Positions 1 through 8,534 of a stretch of DNA of 64,000 bases are shown here, piece after piece. The notes beneath the pieces are model-generated. The model worked only from the letters and a program-made list of their open reading frames with translations. It searched no databases and had not been told where the DNA came from. The stretch's first letter is position 1. Each line of letters opens with the position of its first letter. Both the position numbers and the translations under genes were made by a program. Source of the DNA: Bog-473 sp963726005 (GTDB lineage Bacteria > Actinomycetota > Acidimicrobiia > Acidimicrobiales > RAAP-2); contig CAVSAT010000002.1 of NCBI GenBank assembly GCA_963726005.1, positions 62,001 to 126,000 on the forward strand, given 5' to 3'.

Positions 1-324
1 GCCGTGATACTGAGCGTGGTCTCGGGGTCACCGGCGGCCAAGGCGGGCCTCGTGCAGGGCGACGTCATCGTGAACATCGCCGGCACCCCGATCAACACGG
101 CCGACGACCTCCAGAAGGTGATCCAGAAGTCCAAGCCGGGTCAGACGGTGACCATCACGTACTACGTGGGGGACAGCAAACGGACGACGTCGGCCACACT
201 GGGGAGCCAGCAACAGGCCCAGGCGCAGCCGAGCACCGGTGGCACCGGTGGCACGACGAACCCCTTCGGCGGGGGAGGGTTCCCGGGCCTCGGGGGCTCC
301 GGCAATACGGGCGGGACGCCCTAA
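1..324 (+). CDS. C-terminal end of an HtrA/DegP-like serine protease (PDZ domain), truncated by the window edge
   Basis: The frame is open from the first base and stops at TAA 322-324. The visible 107 residues start inside a PDZ domain: SPAAKAGLVQGDVIVNIAGT, then a helix (TADDLQKVIQ) and the closing strand. This is the usual C-terminal substrate-binding domain of trypsin-like HtrA proteases of the actinobacterial envelope. The protease domain lies outside the window, so the catalytic triad cannot be checked. After the PDZ comes a tail of about 35 residues rich in Gly, Phe, Thr and Pro (NPFGGGGFPGLGG), a composition shared with the export proteins encoded at 1.9-7.9 kb. The PDZ call is secure; calling it HtrA is family-based inference. 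Confidence 0.8.
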   Translation, partial: AVILSVVSGSPAAKAGLVQGDVIVNIAGTPINTADDLQKVIQKSKPGQTVTITYYVGDSKRTTSATLGSQQQAQAQPSTGGTGGTTNPFGGGGFPGLGGSGNTGGTP

Positions 325-828
325 GCCCGGCAGCGCCCCCGGCGGAATGTCGAAGTTCCGGTCCGGGTGGGCCGGCGGGAGGTTCATCTCCCCGCCCTTC
401 GGCTGCCACCCACTGGCCTCGATGTCCTCGAGGACGTGGGCCATGTTGTAGGTGTCCTCCTCGTACGAGAACTTGCCGTTGCCGGCGTAGATGAGGCGCG
501 AGTAGCCGGACTGACGGTAGGGGGTGCCGTCCGGCCTCGTCCGCGGCATGATCTGCGTCCACTTGACGACGACGTCGTCCCCCTCGATCGCAGTGAACTC
601 AATGGGGAACTTCCAGTCCTCCATGCCCAGCATGGAGTCGACGAGCCAACGGGCGATGTTGTCGCCCCCCTCGAGGCGACCCCAGGCGCCGTCGATGTAG
701 ACCGCGTCCTCGGTGTAGAAATCGGCCAAGGCCCCGAAGGCGTCGGACTCGAGCCCCTCGTCGATCCGGCTCCGTAGCTCGTGATAGCGGTCCACGGTGG
801 CCCGGACCTCCTCAAGTGGAAACGGCAT
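28..828 (-). CDS. NTF2-like / SnoaL-like protein (true end probably near 321)
   Basis: The first 165 or so residues look like an NTF2/SnoaL-fold protein: an N-terminal helix (VRATVDRYHELRSRI), then FYTEDAVYIDGAWGRLEG, then strands around VVVKWTQIMPRTRPDG. These proteins are small alpha+beta cones acting as isomerases, hydroxylases or ligand binders; the substrate here is unknown. The open frame continues to a TGA at 28-30, but residues beyond about 165 are only the antisense of the HtrA-like gene and look unnatural. If the G5 run near 338-342 lost one base, the frame would end at TAG 321-323, touching the HtrA stop, which is how two convergent genes often end. The ATG at 828 has a good ribosome site (GGAGGGAGC). 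Probably in one operon with ppa and the VOC gene. Confidence 0.7.
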   Translation of the reverse strand: MPFPLEEVRATVDRYHELRSRIDEGLESDAFGALADFYTEDAVYIDGAWGRLEGGDNIARWLVDSMLGMEDWKFPIEFTAIEGDDVVVKWTQIMPRTRPDGTPYRQSGYSRLIYAGNGKFSYEEDTYNMAHVLEDIEASGWQPKGGEMNLPPAHPDRNFDIPPGALPGLGRPARIAGAPEAREPSPAEGVRRATGATGARLRLGLLLAPQCGRRRPFAVPHVVRDGHRLTRLGLLDHLLEVVGRVDRGAGDVHDDVALHEARLGRR

Positions 829-1351
829 GGTGTGCTCCCTCCGTCCTCACGCCCCGACGGCGCGGTAGGCATTCCGGCATGACTCGAGCTCGGCCAGCGC
901 GGGCGCGGTCGGCGAAGCCCTGGACCTCGGTGGACTTGTGCGGCTCGAGATCCTTGTAGATGCTGAAGAAGTGCGCGATCTCATTGCGTAGGTGCTCGGG
1001 CACGTCGCCGATGTCATGGGCCTCGTCCCACTGCGGATCGTGCTCGAGGACGCAGATCAGCTTGGCGTCCACCCCCTTCTCGTCGCGCATGGAGAACATC
1101 CCCAAGATGCGCACCCGCACCACGCAACCGGGAAAGGTGGGGTCCGCGACGAGTACCAAGGCGTCGAGCGGGTCACCGTCGCCCGCCAGGGTCTCGGCGA
1201 CGAAGCCGTAGTCCGCCGGATAGGTGGTGGCGGTGAAGAGGCGGCGGTCCAGCCGGATGACGTGCTGCTCGTGGTCGTACTCGTACTTGTTGCGGCTCCC
1301 CGTGGGGATCTCGATCACCACGTCGATCGCCTCGTCGGTGCGGTCCTTCAT
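812..1351 (-). CDS. ppa: Inorganic pyrophosphatase, family I, with a C-terminal frame error
   Basis: Cytosolic enzyme hydrolysing PPi to phosphate, which drives biosynthetic reactions forward. The family I signature DGDPLD lies at residues 58-63, with further conserved parts EIPTGSRNKYEYD, TTYPADYGFV and DAKLICV. The sequence is normal to GFADRA near residue 150. It then reads an unnatural Arg-rich tail to the stop at 812. Dropping one C in the run around 905-912 restores a normal ending, ALAELESCRNAYRAVGA, with stop TGA at 847-849. That end also leaves 18 bp before the downstream NTF2-like start, whereas the current end overlaps it. The start ATG overlaps the stop of the VOC gene (ATGA), so the genes are translationally coupled. 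Confidence 0.9.
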   Translation of the reverse strand: MKDRTDEAIDVVIEIPTGSRNKYEYDHEQHVIRLDRRLFTATTYPADYGFVAETLAGDGDPLDALVLVADPTFPGCVVRVRILGMFSMRDEKGVDAKLICVLEHDPQWDEAHDIGDVPEHLRNEIAHFFSIYKDLEPHKSTEVQGFADRARAGRARVMPECLPRRRGVRTEGAHHAVST

Positions 1352-1782
1352 TGGGGCGACGGTGCCTCGCTACGGAAGGCGTCGTCCACCGGGCTCATGA
1401 TGCCGACCGCGTTGCCGTCGGGGTCGCTCACGACGGCGTAGCGCGCACCCCAGAAGGCGTCGTACGGATCCTGCTGGACCGGGACGCCCGCGGCCGACAG
1501 CGCGGCCACGAGGTGGTCGACCTCCTCGCGGCTGTCGACTTTGAAGCCGAGGACGGCTCCCGTGCCACCGGCCCAACCCCTGTCCCACTTGGTGGCGAAC
1601 GCAGCGCTGTCGAGGTCGAAGTCGATCGGCGCGTTCTCGACCCGCCGGGCCGAGACGTGGTGCGCCGACCAGATCGGGTCGTGCTCGGCCCCAAAATCGA
1701 GGCCGAGCCGTGAGTAGAAGGCGCGGCTGACGGCCACGTCACGCACGACGAGGTTCACCTGGTCGAGACGGATCGGCGACAC
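1348..1782 (-). CDS. VOC superfamily (glyoxalase/bleomycin resistance-like) protein
   Basis: Single-domain vicinal-oxygen-chelate protein of about 144 residues. It has the typical pattern of an N-terminal strand (IRLDQVNLVVRD), helix (VAVSRAFYSRLGLDF), and the C-terminal YAVVSDPDGNAVGIMSPVDD, which contains the usual acidic and DPDGN elements. Family members bind a metal and act as lyases, dioxygenases or drug-binding proteins; the substrate cannot be read here. The frame is open up to 1905, but residues upstream of the GTG at 1782 are Arg-rich and unlike the family, so I take the GTG as the start. The stop overlaps the ppa start by 4 bp. Confidence 0.75.
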   Translation of the reverse strand: MSPIRLDQVNLVVRDVAVSRAFYSRLGLDFGAEHDPIWSAHHVSARRVENAPIDFDLDSAAFATKWDRGWAGGTGAVLGFKVDSREEVDHLVAALSAAGVPVQQDPYDAFWGARYAVVSDPDGNAVGIMSPVDDAFRSEAPSPQ

Positions 1783-1913
1783 GTCGCCACCGTAGTGCGC
1801 ACGGCCTCTCGTACGCGTTGTGGGGGCGTCGCAGGCCGCCAGCGTCTCGGCGAAGGTCGGGGGCCGCTCGCGCCGCGCCCGACGCCTCGGCCGGCCGACC
1901 GGCATCCTCGCGC

Positions 1914-3674
1914 TCAGCCGCGGACTGATACTGCGCCGCCTGGGCCAGGAGCGCCCTTGAATTGAAAGGCGCCGCCACCGTTCCCGAACGATCCGCCGCC
2001 GAAGCCGCCGAAACCGCCCAAGGTGTTGGTGTTGGAGGACGGTACGGGCGCGGCGTAATCGGCCAGCACGACGCTCTGACCCACCGCCAGACCCGACAGC
2101 ACCTGGGTGTAGGTGTCGCCCACCATGCCGACCTTGATCAACTTCCGGATCACGGTTCCGTTCGAGAGCACCTCCACGTAGGAGCGCGACCCCAGCGTCT
2201 GCACCGCCGAGGTGGGCACGGCCACCACGTTGCTCAGCCCGCCCGTGGCGACGACGACGTTCGCGCTCGAACCCGAGTACAGCCCGCTGGTCGACGTCGG
2301 CAGCGCGACCACCAGCGGGAAGCTGTAGCCGGACTGGCCGGACTGCACCGGGCCCACCTGGGAGACGGTGCCGACGATGGTCCCGGAGAGGCCGTCGACC
2401 TGCACGCGGGCCGAGTCGCCGGTCTTGACCGACGGGACCTGGGAGCTCGAGAGTGTCCCGACCACCTCGTAGGAGTGCGTGCCGATGATCACGATCACCG
2501 AGGTGCCGGAGCCGGCGCTGACAGTGTCGCCCACGTTGATGCCCACCGAGACCACCGTCCCACTGATGGGGCTGGTCAGATTCGCTTCGGTCAGGGATTG
2601 CTGGGCGACGGTCAGGTCCGCCTGCGCAGAGTCGATCGCGGCCTGGTCGGCCGCGATCTGCTGGGGCGTGTCAGAAGAGGCACCCGAGCCCGAGCCGTTG
2701 CCGTTTCCCGAGCCGGAACCGTTGCCGGCAGCGTTGCTGGGGCTCGACCCGTTGCCGGTGGGGTTGCTGTTGGGGTTGCCGTTGCCGGTGTTCCCCGTCC
2801 CGGACGGCGTCGCCGCTGCGTCGGCTTTCGGCGACTGGACTGGGGAGCCACCGGACGCGCCGGGCGTTCCCTGCCCCGTGCCGGGCGTTCCCTGCCCCGC
2901 GCCGGGGGTTCCCTGCCCGAGGGCCTGGGACAGAGCAGCCTCGTCCTTGGCCACGGTCGCCTGGTCGGACGACACCTGTTGCTGGTCCTTTGAGACCTGG
3001 CCGAGTGCGGCCTCACAGTTCGCCGGCGTGGTCGTTGTCGTCGTGGTCGACGTGGTGCCTGTGGTCGCGCCGGCGCCACACACATGCTGTGCCTGAGTGA
3101 GGTCCGCCGCCTCCTGTTGCTGATCGGCCACCGTCTTGGCCTCGTCCTGAGTCAAGGTGTTCTGCGCCTGGGTGATGGCGCTCTGTCCTGCGCCCGGCGA
3201 CCCACCGTGCGAGGCGGGAACCGTCGTCGTCGTGCTCGCCGGAGCCGACGGTGACGGGGAGTTCGATGCTGAAGAAGACTGGCTGTTCTCGTCCTGCACC
3301 AGCTTTGCCTCGTCCGCGTTGAGCGTCGACTGCGCAGAGGAGACCGCTTCGCTCAATGCCGTCGCGTCGAGCGTTCCCAACGACTGTCCGGCCGTGACCT
3401 GTTCGCCCACGGTCGCCGCGACGGTGGCCACCTTGCCCGCGACCTGGAACGACGCAGACGCGTCGCTCACCGGCTGAACGTTGCCGACAATGGTCATGGT
3501 CTGCTGGATGTCGGCCCGGGTCACGCGCGCCATCCGGTATCCCGAGCTCCCCGCGGCGGTGGCGGCCCAGGCGGCGGCTCCGCCGCCGAGCACGAGGAGC
3601 ACGACGAGGGTACCGGCGACGACCGCGCGCCGGTGCCCGGTACCTCCCCAACCCGACCGGGCGGCACTAGGCAC
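1914..3674 (-). CDS. HlyD/MacA-type membrane fusion (adaptor) protein with a long low-complexity insert
   Basis: Adaptor subunit of a MacAB-like ABC exporter. After a short N-terminal tail there is one membrane segment (VVAGTLVVLLVLGGGAAAWA). A lipoyl/barrel-sandwich part follows (GKVATVAATVGEQVTAGQSL), then a long helical hairpin region rich in Gln, Ala and Asp. The second lipoyl half is SPISGTVVSVGINVGDTVSAG, followed by beta-barrel and membrane-proximal domains. The hairpin is interrupted by about 150 residues of Gly, Ser, Asn, Pro and Thr, including heptad GTPGxGQ repeats. The C terminus is Gly/Phe-rich (GGFGGFGGGSFGNGGGAF). The start is uncertain: GTG 3674 overlaps the stop of the upstream gene, but the frame stays open to a GTG at 3749. 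Confidence 0.85.
   Translation of the reverse strand: MPSAARSGWGGTGHRRAVVAGTLVVLLVLGGGAAAWAATAAGSSGYRMARVTRADIQQTMTIVGNVQPVSDASASFQVAGKVATVAATVGEQVTAGQSLGTLDATALSEAVSSAQSTLNADEAKLVQDENSQSSSASNSPSPSAPASTTTTVPASHGGSPGAGQSAITQAQNTLTQDEAKTVADQQQEAADLTQAQHVCGAGATTGTTSTTTTTTTPANCEAALGQVSKDQQQVSSDQATVAKDEAALSQALGQGTPGAGQGTPGTGQGTPGASGGSPVQSPKADAAATPSGTGNTGNGNPNSNPTGNGSSPSNAAGNGSGSGNGNGSGSGASSDTPQQIAADQAAIDSAQADLTVAQQSLTEANLTSPISGTVVSVGINVGDTVSAGSGTSVIVIIGTHSYEVVGTLSSSQVPSVKTGDSARVQVDGLSGTIVGTVSQVGPVQSGQSGYSFPLVVALPTSTSGLYSGSSANVVVATGGLSNVVAVPTSAVQTLGSRSYVEVLSNGTVIRKLIKVGMVGDTYTQVLSGLAVGQSVVLADYAAPVPSSNTNTLGGFGGFGGGSFGNGGGAFQFKGAPGPGGAVSVRG
2861..2923. repeat. Three 21-bp tandem repeats inside the adaptor gene
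   Basis: Two nearly identical copies (2861-2881, 2882-2902) and a diverged third (2903-2923) of a unit beginning cgggcgttccctgcccc. On the minus strand they encode successive Gly-Thr-Pro-Gly-(Ala/Thr)-Gly-Gln heptads in the linker of the adaptor's helical hairpin. This kind of repeat expands and contracts by slippage. Confidence 0.85.
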
Positions 3675-4590
3675 TGCCACCGCCCGCACTCCCGAAGAAG
3701 GTGCCGCCTTGCGGCCCACCCCGGAAACCTGCGCCACAGGACGTTGCACCGGTCGCGGTGATCCTGACGGTGGTCGCCGTCACCGCCCCGTTTGACGCAC
3801 CGGGTCCGAAGGCGCTGACGCAGTCACCGACCGCGAGATCGGTGGAGGCGGCAGACTTGGTCGCACTCACCGTCGTGGACCCGGATGTCGTGATCTTCAG
3901 GCCCTGCGTCTTCGGTGTCGTGGGCTTGGAGCCCTTGGAGGTCCCGGACCTGCGCCCAAAGGTGCCGGGCTTGAGCTCGAAGCCCGACACCGAAACCGTC
4001 GAGCCGTTGACCGCCGTGACCTTCCCGGTCGCCAGCGTGAGCGAACCAAGACCACCAAATCGTGCCCCCGACCCCCCGGGGAACGGGGGTCGTTGCCCCG
4101 GGGAGTTGCCGTTGTCCCCGGTCCGGAAGCTGAAACCGCCGCCGGGGCCACCGACGGGGCCCGCGCCACCGGGCGGGGTCCCGGCGCTCGACCGGGCGGG
4201 CCCGGAACAGGATCCCGACGTCGAAGCGGGCGCAACCGAGATGCTGCGCGCCGCGATGGTCGTCTTGGAGGATTTCGACGGTGTACCCGTGACAGTGACG
4301 CAGTCACCGGCCGTCAGGACACTGACCGCCTCTGACACTGTCTTCGAGAACTGCGTCGTGGCCGTCCAGCTCACCGTGGTCTGGCCGGTCGCGGGGTTCT
4401 GGACCTCCATACTCGATCCGGACAAGGAGGCCACAGACCCGCTGGCGCCGAGCGGGGCCGGGGTGTTGGTCGTGGCCGCTCCTGCCGCGGCCGAACCGAT
4501 GATCATCGCGGCGACGAGCGCGGTGGCGCCTGTGCTGCTGCAACGGGCCCAGCGTCCGGGGCGAGCCCGTCGGGTGGTCAGGGTCTGCAT
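3667..4590 (-). CDS. Secreted Gly-rich protein with two DUF5666-like beta domains
   Basis: A 307-residue exported protein. The N terminus is a signal peptide (Arg-rich start, then ATALVAAMIIGSAAAGAA with AxA-type cleavage). Two similar domains follow, each with the pattern G-x-V-x-x-(L/V)-x-G-S-(S/T), a central TTV/TTQ strand and a conserved GDCV motif (AGDCVTVTG and VGDCVSAFG). This is typical of DUF5666. A Gly/Pro/Phe-rich linker (GGPGGGFSFRTGDNG) separates them, and the C terminus is again Gly/Phe-rich. Function is unknown. The gene lies between an ABC permease and an adaptor in one operon, so it may be a partner or cargo of that exporter (inference). ATG 4590 follows a purine-rich ribosome site. 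Confidence 0.75.
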   Translation of the reverse strand: MQTLTTRRARPGRWARCSSTGATALVAAMIIGSAAAGAATTNTPAPLGASGSVASLSGSSMEVQNPATGQTTVSWTATTQFSKTVSEAVSVLTAGDCVTVTGTPSKSSKTTIAARSISVAPASTSGSCSGPARSSAGTPPGGAGPVGGPGGGFSFRTGDNGNSPGQRPPFPGGSGARFGGLGSLTLATGKVTAVNGSTVSVSGFELKPGTFGRRSGTSKGSKPTTPKTQGLKITTSGSTTVSATKSAASTDLAVGDCVSAFGPGASNGAVTATTVRITATGATSCGAGFRGGPQGGTFFGSAGGGSA

Positions 4591-4613
4591 GTGAAGTTCC
4601 TCATCTCCTTGCT

Positions 4614-5855
4614 TTATTCGCTTCGTAGAGCGTCGATCGGCGCCAGGTGCGCGGCCCGACTGGCCGGGTAGACGCCGAAGGCGATGCCGATGCCGAGTGC
4701 GACGACGAGTGCCCCCGCCATGGCTGTCGGGCTGATGGTGATCGGATCGCCGACCACGCCGGGGAGGAACGTCGCTCCAATGATCCCGAGCAGCACCCCG
4801 AGAGCTCCGCCGATGAGGCCGAGCACCGATGCCTCGACGAGGAACTGGCGCCGGATCAATCGCGGCGTGGCGCCCAAAGCCTTCCGGAGGCCGATCTCGC
4901 GGATGCGCTCGGTCACCGAGACCAACATGATGTTCATGACCCCGATTCCCCCGACGAGAAGCGAGATGCCTGCGACGCCGGCGAGCAGGATGGTGAGCGT
5001 ACGGTCGACCGAAGTCGCGGTCGAGATCAACGATTGCTCGGACGTGATGGTGAAGTCGGCGTTGGTCGGGTTCGTGATCGCGTGGAGCTGCAGGAGGAGA
5101 TGGTCCGCTTCCTGGTAGGCGGCGGTCAGGTCCGCCGACGAGCGCGCCTGGATGGCGATAGAGCTGACCGAATTGCGGGTCGTGCCACCGAAGATGCGCT
5201 GGGCGCCGGTGGTGATCGGGATGATCACCAGGTCGTCCGGGTTGGACGCGCCCGATGACGACGACGTCCCGGTGGAGGTGAGCACGCCCACCACTGTCAG
5301 CGGCACACCGTTGACATCCACCGTCTGCCCGACCGGATCGGTGCCCCGGAAGAGCTCGGATGCCGTCGTGGCCCCGAGGACGGCGACGGCCGTGTGATCG
5401 GCCACGTCCTGGTTGTCGAGAAACCGTCCCTGCGCGAGGGAGCGACCCCTGACCGGGAGCCAGGTGGGAGTCGAGCCCTGCACCGAGGTCGTCCACGTAC
5501 TGGAGCCGGCAGTCAGGGTCTCCGATGACGAGGTGATCGGGGCGGCAGCCTTGATGTCGGGGGCAACGGTTGGGTTGGACAGCGCAGCAACGTCGGACAA
5601 GGTCAGAGTCGACGCTGTGCCGAGCGCCTGACGGATTCCGGCGCTCGATGTCGAGCTGCCGGGGGTGATGGTGAGCACATTGGAGCCGAGTGCGGTGATC
5701 TGCGACGTCACCTGGGCCTGGGCACCCTCACCGAGCCCCACGGTAAGGATGACAGCGGCGATGCCAATGAGGATGCCGAGCACCGTCAGCGCCGACCGCA
5801 GGCGGTGGCTGCGCACGCCGTTGACGCCCGTCCGGAACGTCTCGAGCCAACTCAT
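4614..5855 (-). CDS. MacB/FtsX-type ABC transporter permease
   Basis: A 413-residue permease with the MacB architecture. There is one N-terminal membrane helix (SALTVLGILIGIAAVILTVG), a large extracytoplasmic MacB-PCD domain of about 210 residues, and three C-terminal helices. The FtsX domain includes LLVGGIGVMNIMLVSVTERI and the conserved REIGLRKALGATPRLI coupling segment. It ends with the typical AxxxPIDALRSE. MacB-family proteins are mechanotransmitters that export peptides, lipoproteins or drugs together with an adaptor. ATG 5855 overlaps the stop of the ATPase gene, so the two are coupled. Only one permease is present, so it probably works as a dimer. Confidence 0.9.
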   Translation of the reverse strand: MSWLETFRTGVNGVRSHRLRSALTVLGILIGIAAVILTVGLGEGAQAQVTSQITALGSNVLTITPGSSTSSAGIRQALGTASTLTLSDVAALSNPTVAPDIKAAAPITSSSETLTAGSSTWTTSVQGSTPTWLPVRGRSLAQGRFLDNQDVADHTAVAVLGATTASELFRGTDPVGQTVDVNGVPLTVVGVLTSTGTSSSSGASNPDDLVIIPITTGAQRIFGGTTRNSVSSIAIQARSSADLTAAYQEADHLLLQLHAITNPTNADFTITSEQSLISTATSVDRTLTILLAGVAGISLLVGGIGVMNIMLVSVTERIREIGLRKALGATPRLIRRQFLVEASVLGLIGGALGVLLGIIGATFLPGVVGDPITISPTAMAGALVVALGIGIAFGVYPASRAAHLAPIDALRSE

Positions 5856-6595
5856 CGCACGCTCTCCAGATAGCGTTCGTCGTTCTCGACGAGCAGCCCG
5901 TCGCGGATGCCGAGGACACGCTCGGAAGCAGACGCCACCTCGGCGTCGTGGGTGATGAGCACGAGCGTCCGGCCGGACTCGTGGAGCTCGTCCATGAGGC
6001 GCAGAACGTCGGCCGCCGAGACCGAGTCGAGGTTGCCGGTGGGCTCGTCAGCCAAGATCAGGTCGGGCTCGGTGACGAGGGCTCGGGCCACTGCCACACG
6101 CTGTTGCTGCCCGCCGGAGAGCTCACCAGGGCGGTGGTGCACCCTTCCCGCGAGTCCCACCCGCGCCAGGGCATCGAGGGCCCGCTGCTTACGCTCAACC
6201 CGCGGCACCCCCGCGTAGACGAGCGGGAGCTCCACGTTCTGCCACGCGGACATGGAAGCAAGCAGGTTGAACTGCTGGAAGACGAAGCCAATGCGCCGGT
6301 TGCGCACCTCGGCCAGGGCGGCCTCGCTCATGCCGCTGACATTTTCGCCGGCGAGCCGGTAGGTGCCGGAGGTCGGCGTATCGAGGCAGCCCAAGATGTG
6401 CATGAGGGTGGACTTGCCCGAACCCGATGGTCCAATGACCGCGACGTACTCGCCTTGTGCGATGGTCAGGCTGATCCCGCGCAGCGCCGCTACCGCGATC
6501 GATCCGGTGCGGTACACCTTCGTCACCCGTTCCAGCTCGATCACCACGCCGCCCGAGGTCCCCGGCAGGGGACTGGCCCGGGGGAGCTCGCTCAT
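5852..6595 (-). CDS. ABC transporter ATP-binding protein, MacB/LolD type
   Basis: A 247-residue nucleotide-binding subunit for the neighbouring MacB-type permease. Walker A GPSGSGKS is at residues 55-62, the signature is LSGGQQQRVAVARAL, Walker B is LILADEPTGNLD, and the switch histidine is in LVLITHDAEVA. The TGNLD after Walker B is characteristic of the LolD/MacB/FtsE branch. The start ATG overlaps the end of the adaptor gene and the end overlaps the permease start, giving a tightly coupled adaptor-ATPase-permease order. Confidence 0.93.
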   Translation of the reverse strand: MSELPRASPLPGTSGGVVIELERVTKVYRTGSIAVAALRGISLTIAQGEYVAVIGPSGSGKSTLMHILGCLDTPTSGTYRLAGENVSGMSEAALAEVRNRRIGFVFQQFNLLASMSAWQNVELPLVYAGVPRVERKQRALDALARVGLAGRVHHRPGELSGGQQQRVAVARALVTEPDLILADEPTGNLDSVSAADVLRLMDELHESGRTLVLITHDAEVASASERVLGIRDGLLVENDERYLESVR

Positions 6596-7872
6596 CCGCC
6601 GCCCGCCCCGTTGAACGTTTGTGGGCCGCCGCCACCCACCGGGAGGTTGCCGCCGAAGCGACCGCCGGGCCCTCCGAAACGACCCCCCGGAGTGCCGCCG
6701 AAGAGTCCTCCGCCCGGGCCGGCTGTGCCGCCCTTGAACGAGATCACCTGCTCCTGGACCTTGTCCCCGGCCGCCACGCCACTGGTGATCTGGGTCTCCC
6801 CGTTGGCTGCTGCGCCCACGGTGACTGCCTTGACCACATGCGCGCCGTTGACGACCTGGGTGACTGTCGCCTGCCCGCTGGAGCTGTACGAGATGGCGGC
6901 CGTCGGGACCTCGGTGACATTGTTGAGCTGTTTCACGATGATGTTCACCGCGGCACTCGAGCCGGCAAAGAGGCCAGACGGGTTACCGGTGATGTCGATG
7001 ACGACGGGAAAGGTCGTCACGTTCGAGCTCTGGGTGCCGATCAGGCTGACCGAGGCGACCGTTCCGTAGTCCGTCGTCGAGGAACCGGTCGGCACGATGG
7101 TGGCCTGGTCACCGTCGGCGATCTGTCCGATCTCGGTGTCGTCGACCGTGGCGTTGACGATGTAGGAGTTGGTGCCGACGACGACGATCTGAGCGCTCGA
7201 TGATCCGGAGCCGCTGCTGCCCGACCCACCGGCGCTCACCTGCTGGCCCACGGTGAGGCTTACCGAGGCGACGGTCCCCGAGATGGTCGACGTCAACGAG
7301 GCGTCGTTCAGCGAAGTCTGCGCGCTGGACAGCGAGGACTGGGCGGAGGTGACCGCCGCCTGGTCGGAGTCGATCTGCGTCGTACTGGCGCTCGCCGCCC
7401 CGTCGGCGGCGAGGCGGGCATTCGCCGAACTGAGCTGGGCTTGGGCGGCGGCGACCTGCTCCGCGAGGGCCGTCGTGTCCAGGGTCGCCAACACCTGACC
7501 GTTGGTGACCGTCTGACCCGCCTTGACATTGACCGCGGTCACGGTGCCCGCCACGGCGAAGTTGAGGCTGGCCTGGCTGGCGGGTTGGATGGTGCCCGAG
7601 CTCGCCACCGTCTGCTGGATGGTGCCGGTGGTCACAGACACGGTCTCCGTGGTGACGACGAGGCCGGTGGGGCTCGAGGAGCCCGAGGTGAGCCAATAGG
7701 TAAGGCCGCCCGCACCAGCGAGCACGACGACCACGATGACGACGATCACAGCCCGACGCCGGCGCCAGAAGGAGATCTCAACGGGGGGGAGCTCGCCCTC
7801 GTCGCCGAGGAGCAGTTCCTGGGTGACGTCGACTGGAGTGTCCGTTGCCATGGTCGACCCTGTGCGCACCAT
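6592..7872 (-). CDS. HlyD/MacA-type adaptor protein, first gene of the exporter operon
   Basis: A 426-residue adaptor with one membrane helix (AVIVVIVVVVLAGAGGLTYWL) after a short acidic cytoplasmic tail. The first lipoyl half is GTVTAVNVKAGQTVTNGQVL, followed by a helical hairpin (residues about 130-190), the second half SGTVASVSLTVGQQVSAG, and barrel and membrane-proximal domains. The C terminus is a striking Gly/Phe/Arg tail (GGLFGGTPGGRFGGPGGRFG). It is shorter than the second adaptor at 1914-3674 and lacks that protein's insert. ATG 7872 and ATG 7851 are both possible starts. The operon promoter should lie in 7873-8165. Confidence 0.88.
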   Translation of the reverse strand: MVRTGSTMATDTPVDVTQELLLGDEGELPPVEISFWRRRRAVIVVIVVVVLAGAGGLTYWLTSGSSSPTGLVVTTETVSVTTGTIQQTVASSGTIQPASQASLNFAVAGTVTAVNVKAGQTVTNGQVLATLDTTALAEQVAAAQAQLSSANARLAADGAASASTTQIDSDQAAVTSAQSSLSSAQTSLNDASLTSTISGTVASVSLTVGQQVSAGGSGSSGSGSSSAQIVVVGTNSYIVNATVDDTEIGQIADGDQATIVPTGSSTTDYGTVASVSLIGTQSSNVTTFPVVIDITGNPSGLFAGSSAAVNIIVKQLNNVTEVPTAAISYSSSGQATVTQVVNGAHVVKAVTVGAAANGETQITSGVAAGDKVQEQVISFKGGTAGPGGGLFGGTPGGRFGGPGGRFGGNLPVGGGGPQTFNGAGGG

Positions 7873-8165
7873 CGCCCCACTTCAGTGCGGACAAGTCACG
7901 ACCAGCCGAACGCCAGCTGTGAGCCCGCTTGGTCTTCCGCGCCTGGGCACGGAAAGTCCCCTTGTGGGAAAGGGCGCCGCATTCCCAGAGGGTGCCCAGC
8001 GGGCCCTGGCCTGCCCCACATGGCGGCGGTGCAGGGTGTGCTCACAGCTGATCCCGGAGCGGGGAGGCGCTTGCGAGCCCCTCCGCAAAACCCCCCGGTC
8101 TCCCTGCACCGGGTCGGCTTCGGTGTCACCGTCGGCGGGCGACAGCGCGGTCACGAGCGCATACC

Positions 8166-8441
8166 GTGGCGCGGATGCGGCACGCGACCCCCGCCGACCT
8201 GGAGCGCATCGACGCACTCCTCGAGTCGCTGCGCTCCCTCAGCGCACTCGTCGAGAAGAGTCCCGGCGTCTTCTACCGACGCGCCCGGGCCTTTGTGCAC
8301 TTCCACGCGGACCCCGCCGGGGTGTTCGCCGACGCCAGGCTGCACGACGACGACGATTTCGTCCGGCTGCGGGTCACCACGCGGGCCGAGCAGGCGCGCT
8401 TCCTCCGCCAGGTGCGCCGGGCAGTGGGGGAGGGGCGGTAG
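8166..8441 (+). CDS. Small conserved hypothetical protein
   Basis: A 91-residue protein without a recognised domain. The sequence looks conserved rather than random: a helix DLERIDALLESLRSLSALVE, then PGVFYRRARAFVHFHADPAGVFADARL, then VTTRAEQARFLRQVRRAV. Short proteins of this pattern occur in actinobacteria, but I know of no assigned function. The start is GTG 8166 or ATG 8175. It stands alone between the divergent exporter operon and a convergent methyltransferase gene. Confidence 0.65.
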   Translation: MARMRHATPADLERIDALLESLRSLSALVEKSPGVFYRRARAFVHFHADPAGVFADARLHDDDDFVRLRVTTRAEQARFLRQVRRAVGEGR

Positions 8442-8534
8442 CGCTTGGGGTCGGACCCACGGGTGCCTTCCCTCACAGCCTCGTGAGCCGCGGACAGGTG
8501 TCGCTGGCATCCGTGAGGCTCATTGGCGCTCGGT

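Noticed and set aside
28..330. A 300-bp convergent overlap between the NTF2-like gene and the protease gene
   Set aside because: The overlapping part of the NTF2-like frame has no natural protein character, and a one-base change ends it exactly at the protease stop; it is more likely a frame error than a real overlap.
3667..5496. A 609-residue open frame on the minus strand
   Set aside because: Only its last 307 residues are a plausible protein. The rest is an out-of-frame shadow of the ABC permease gene, which is clearly coding in another frame.
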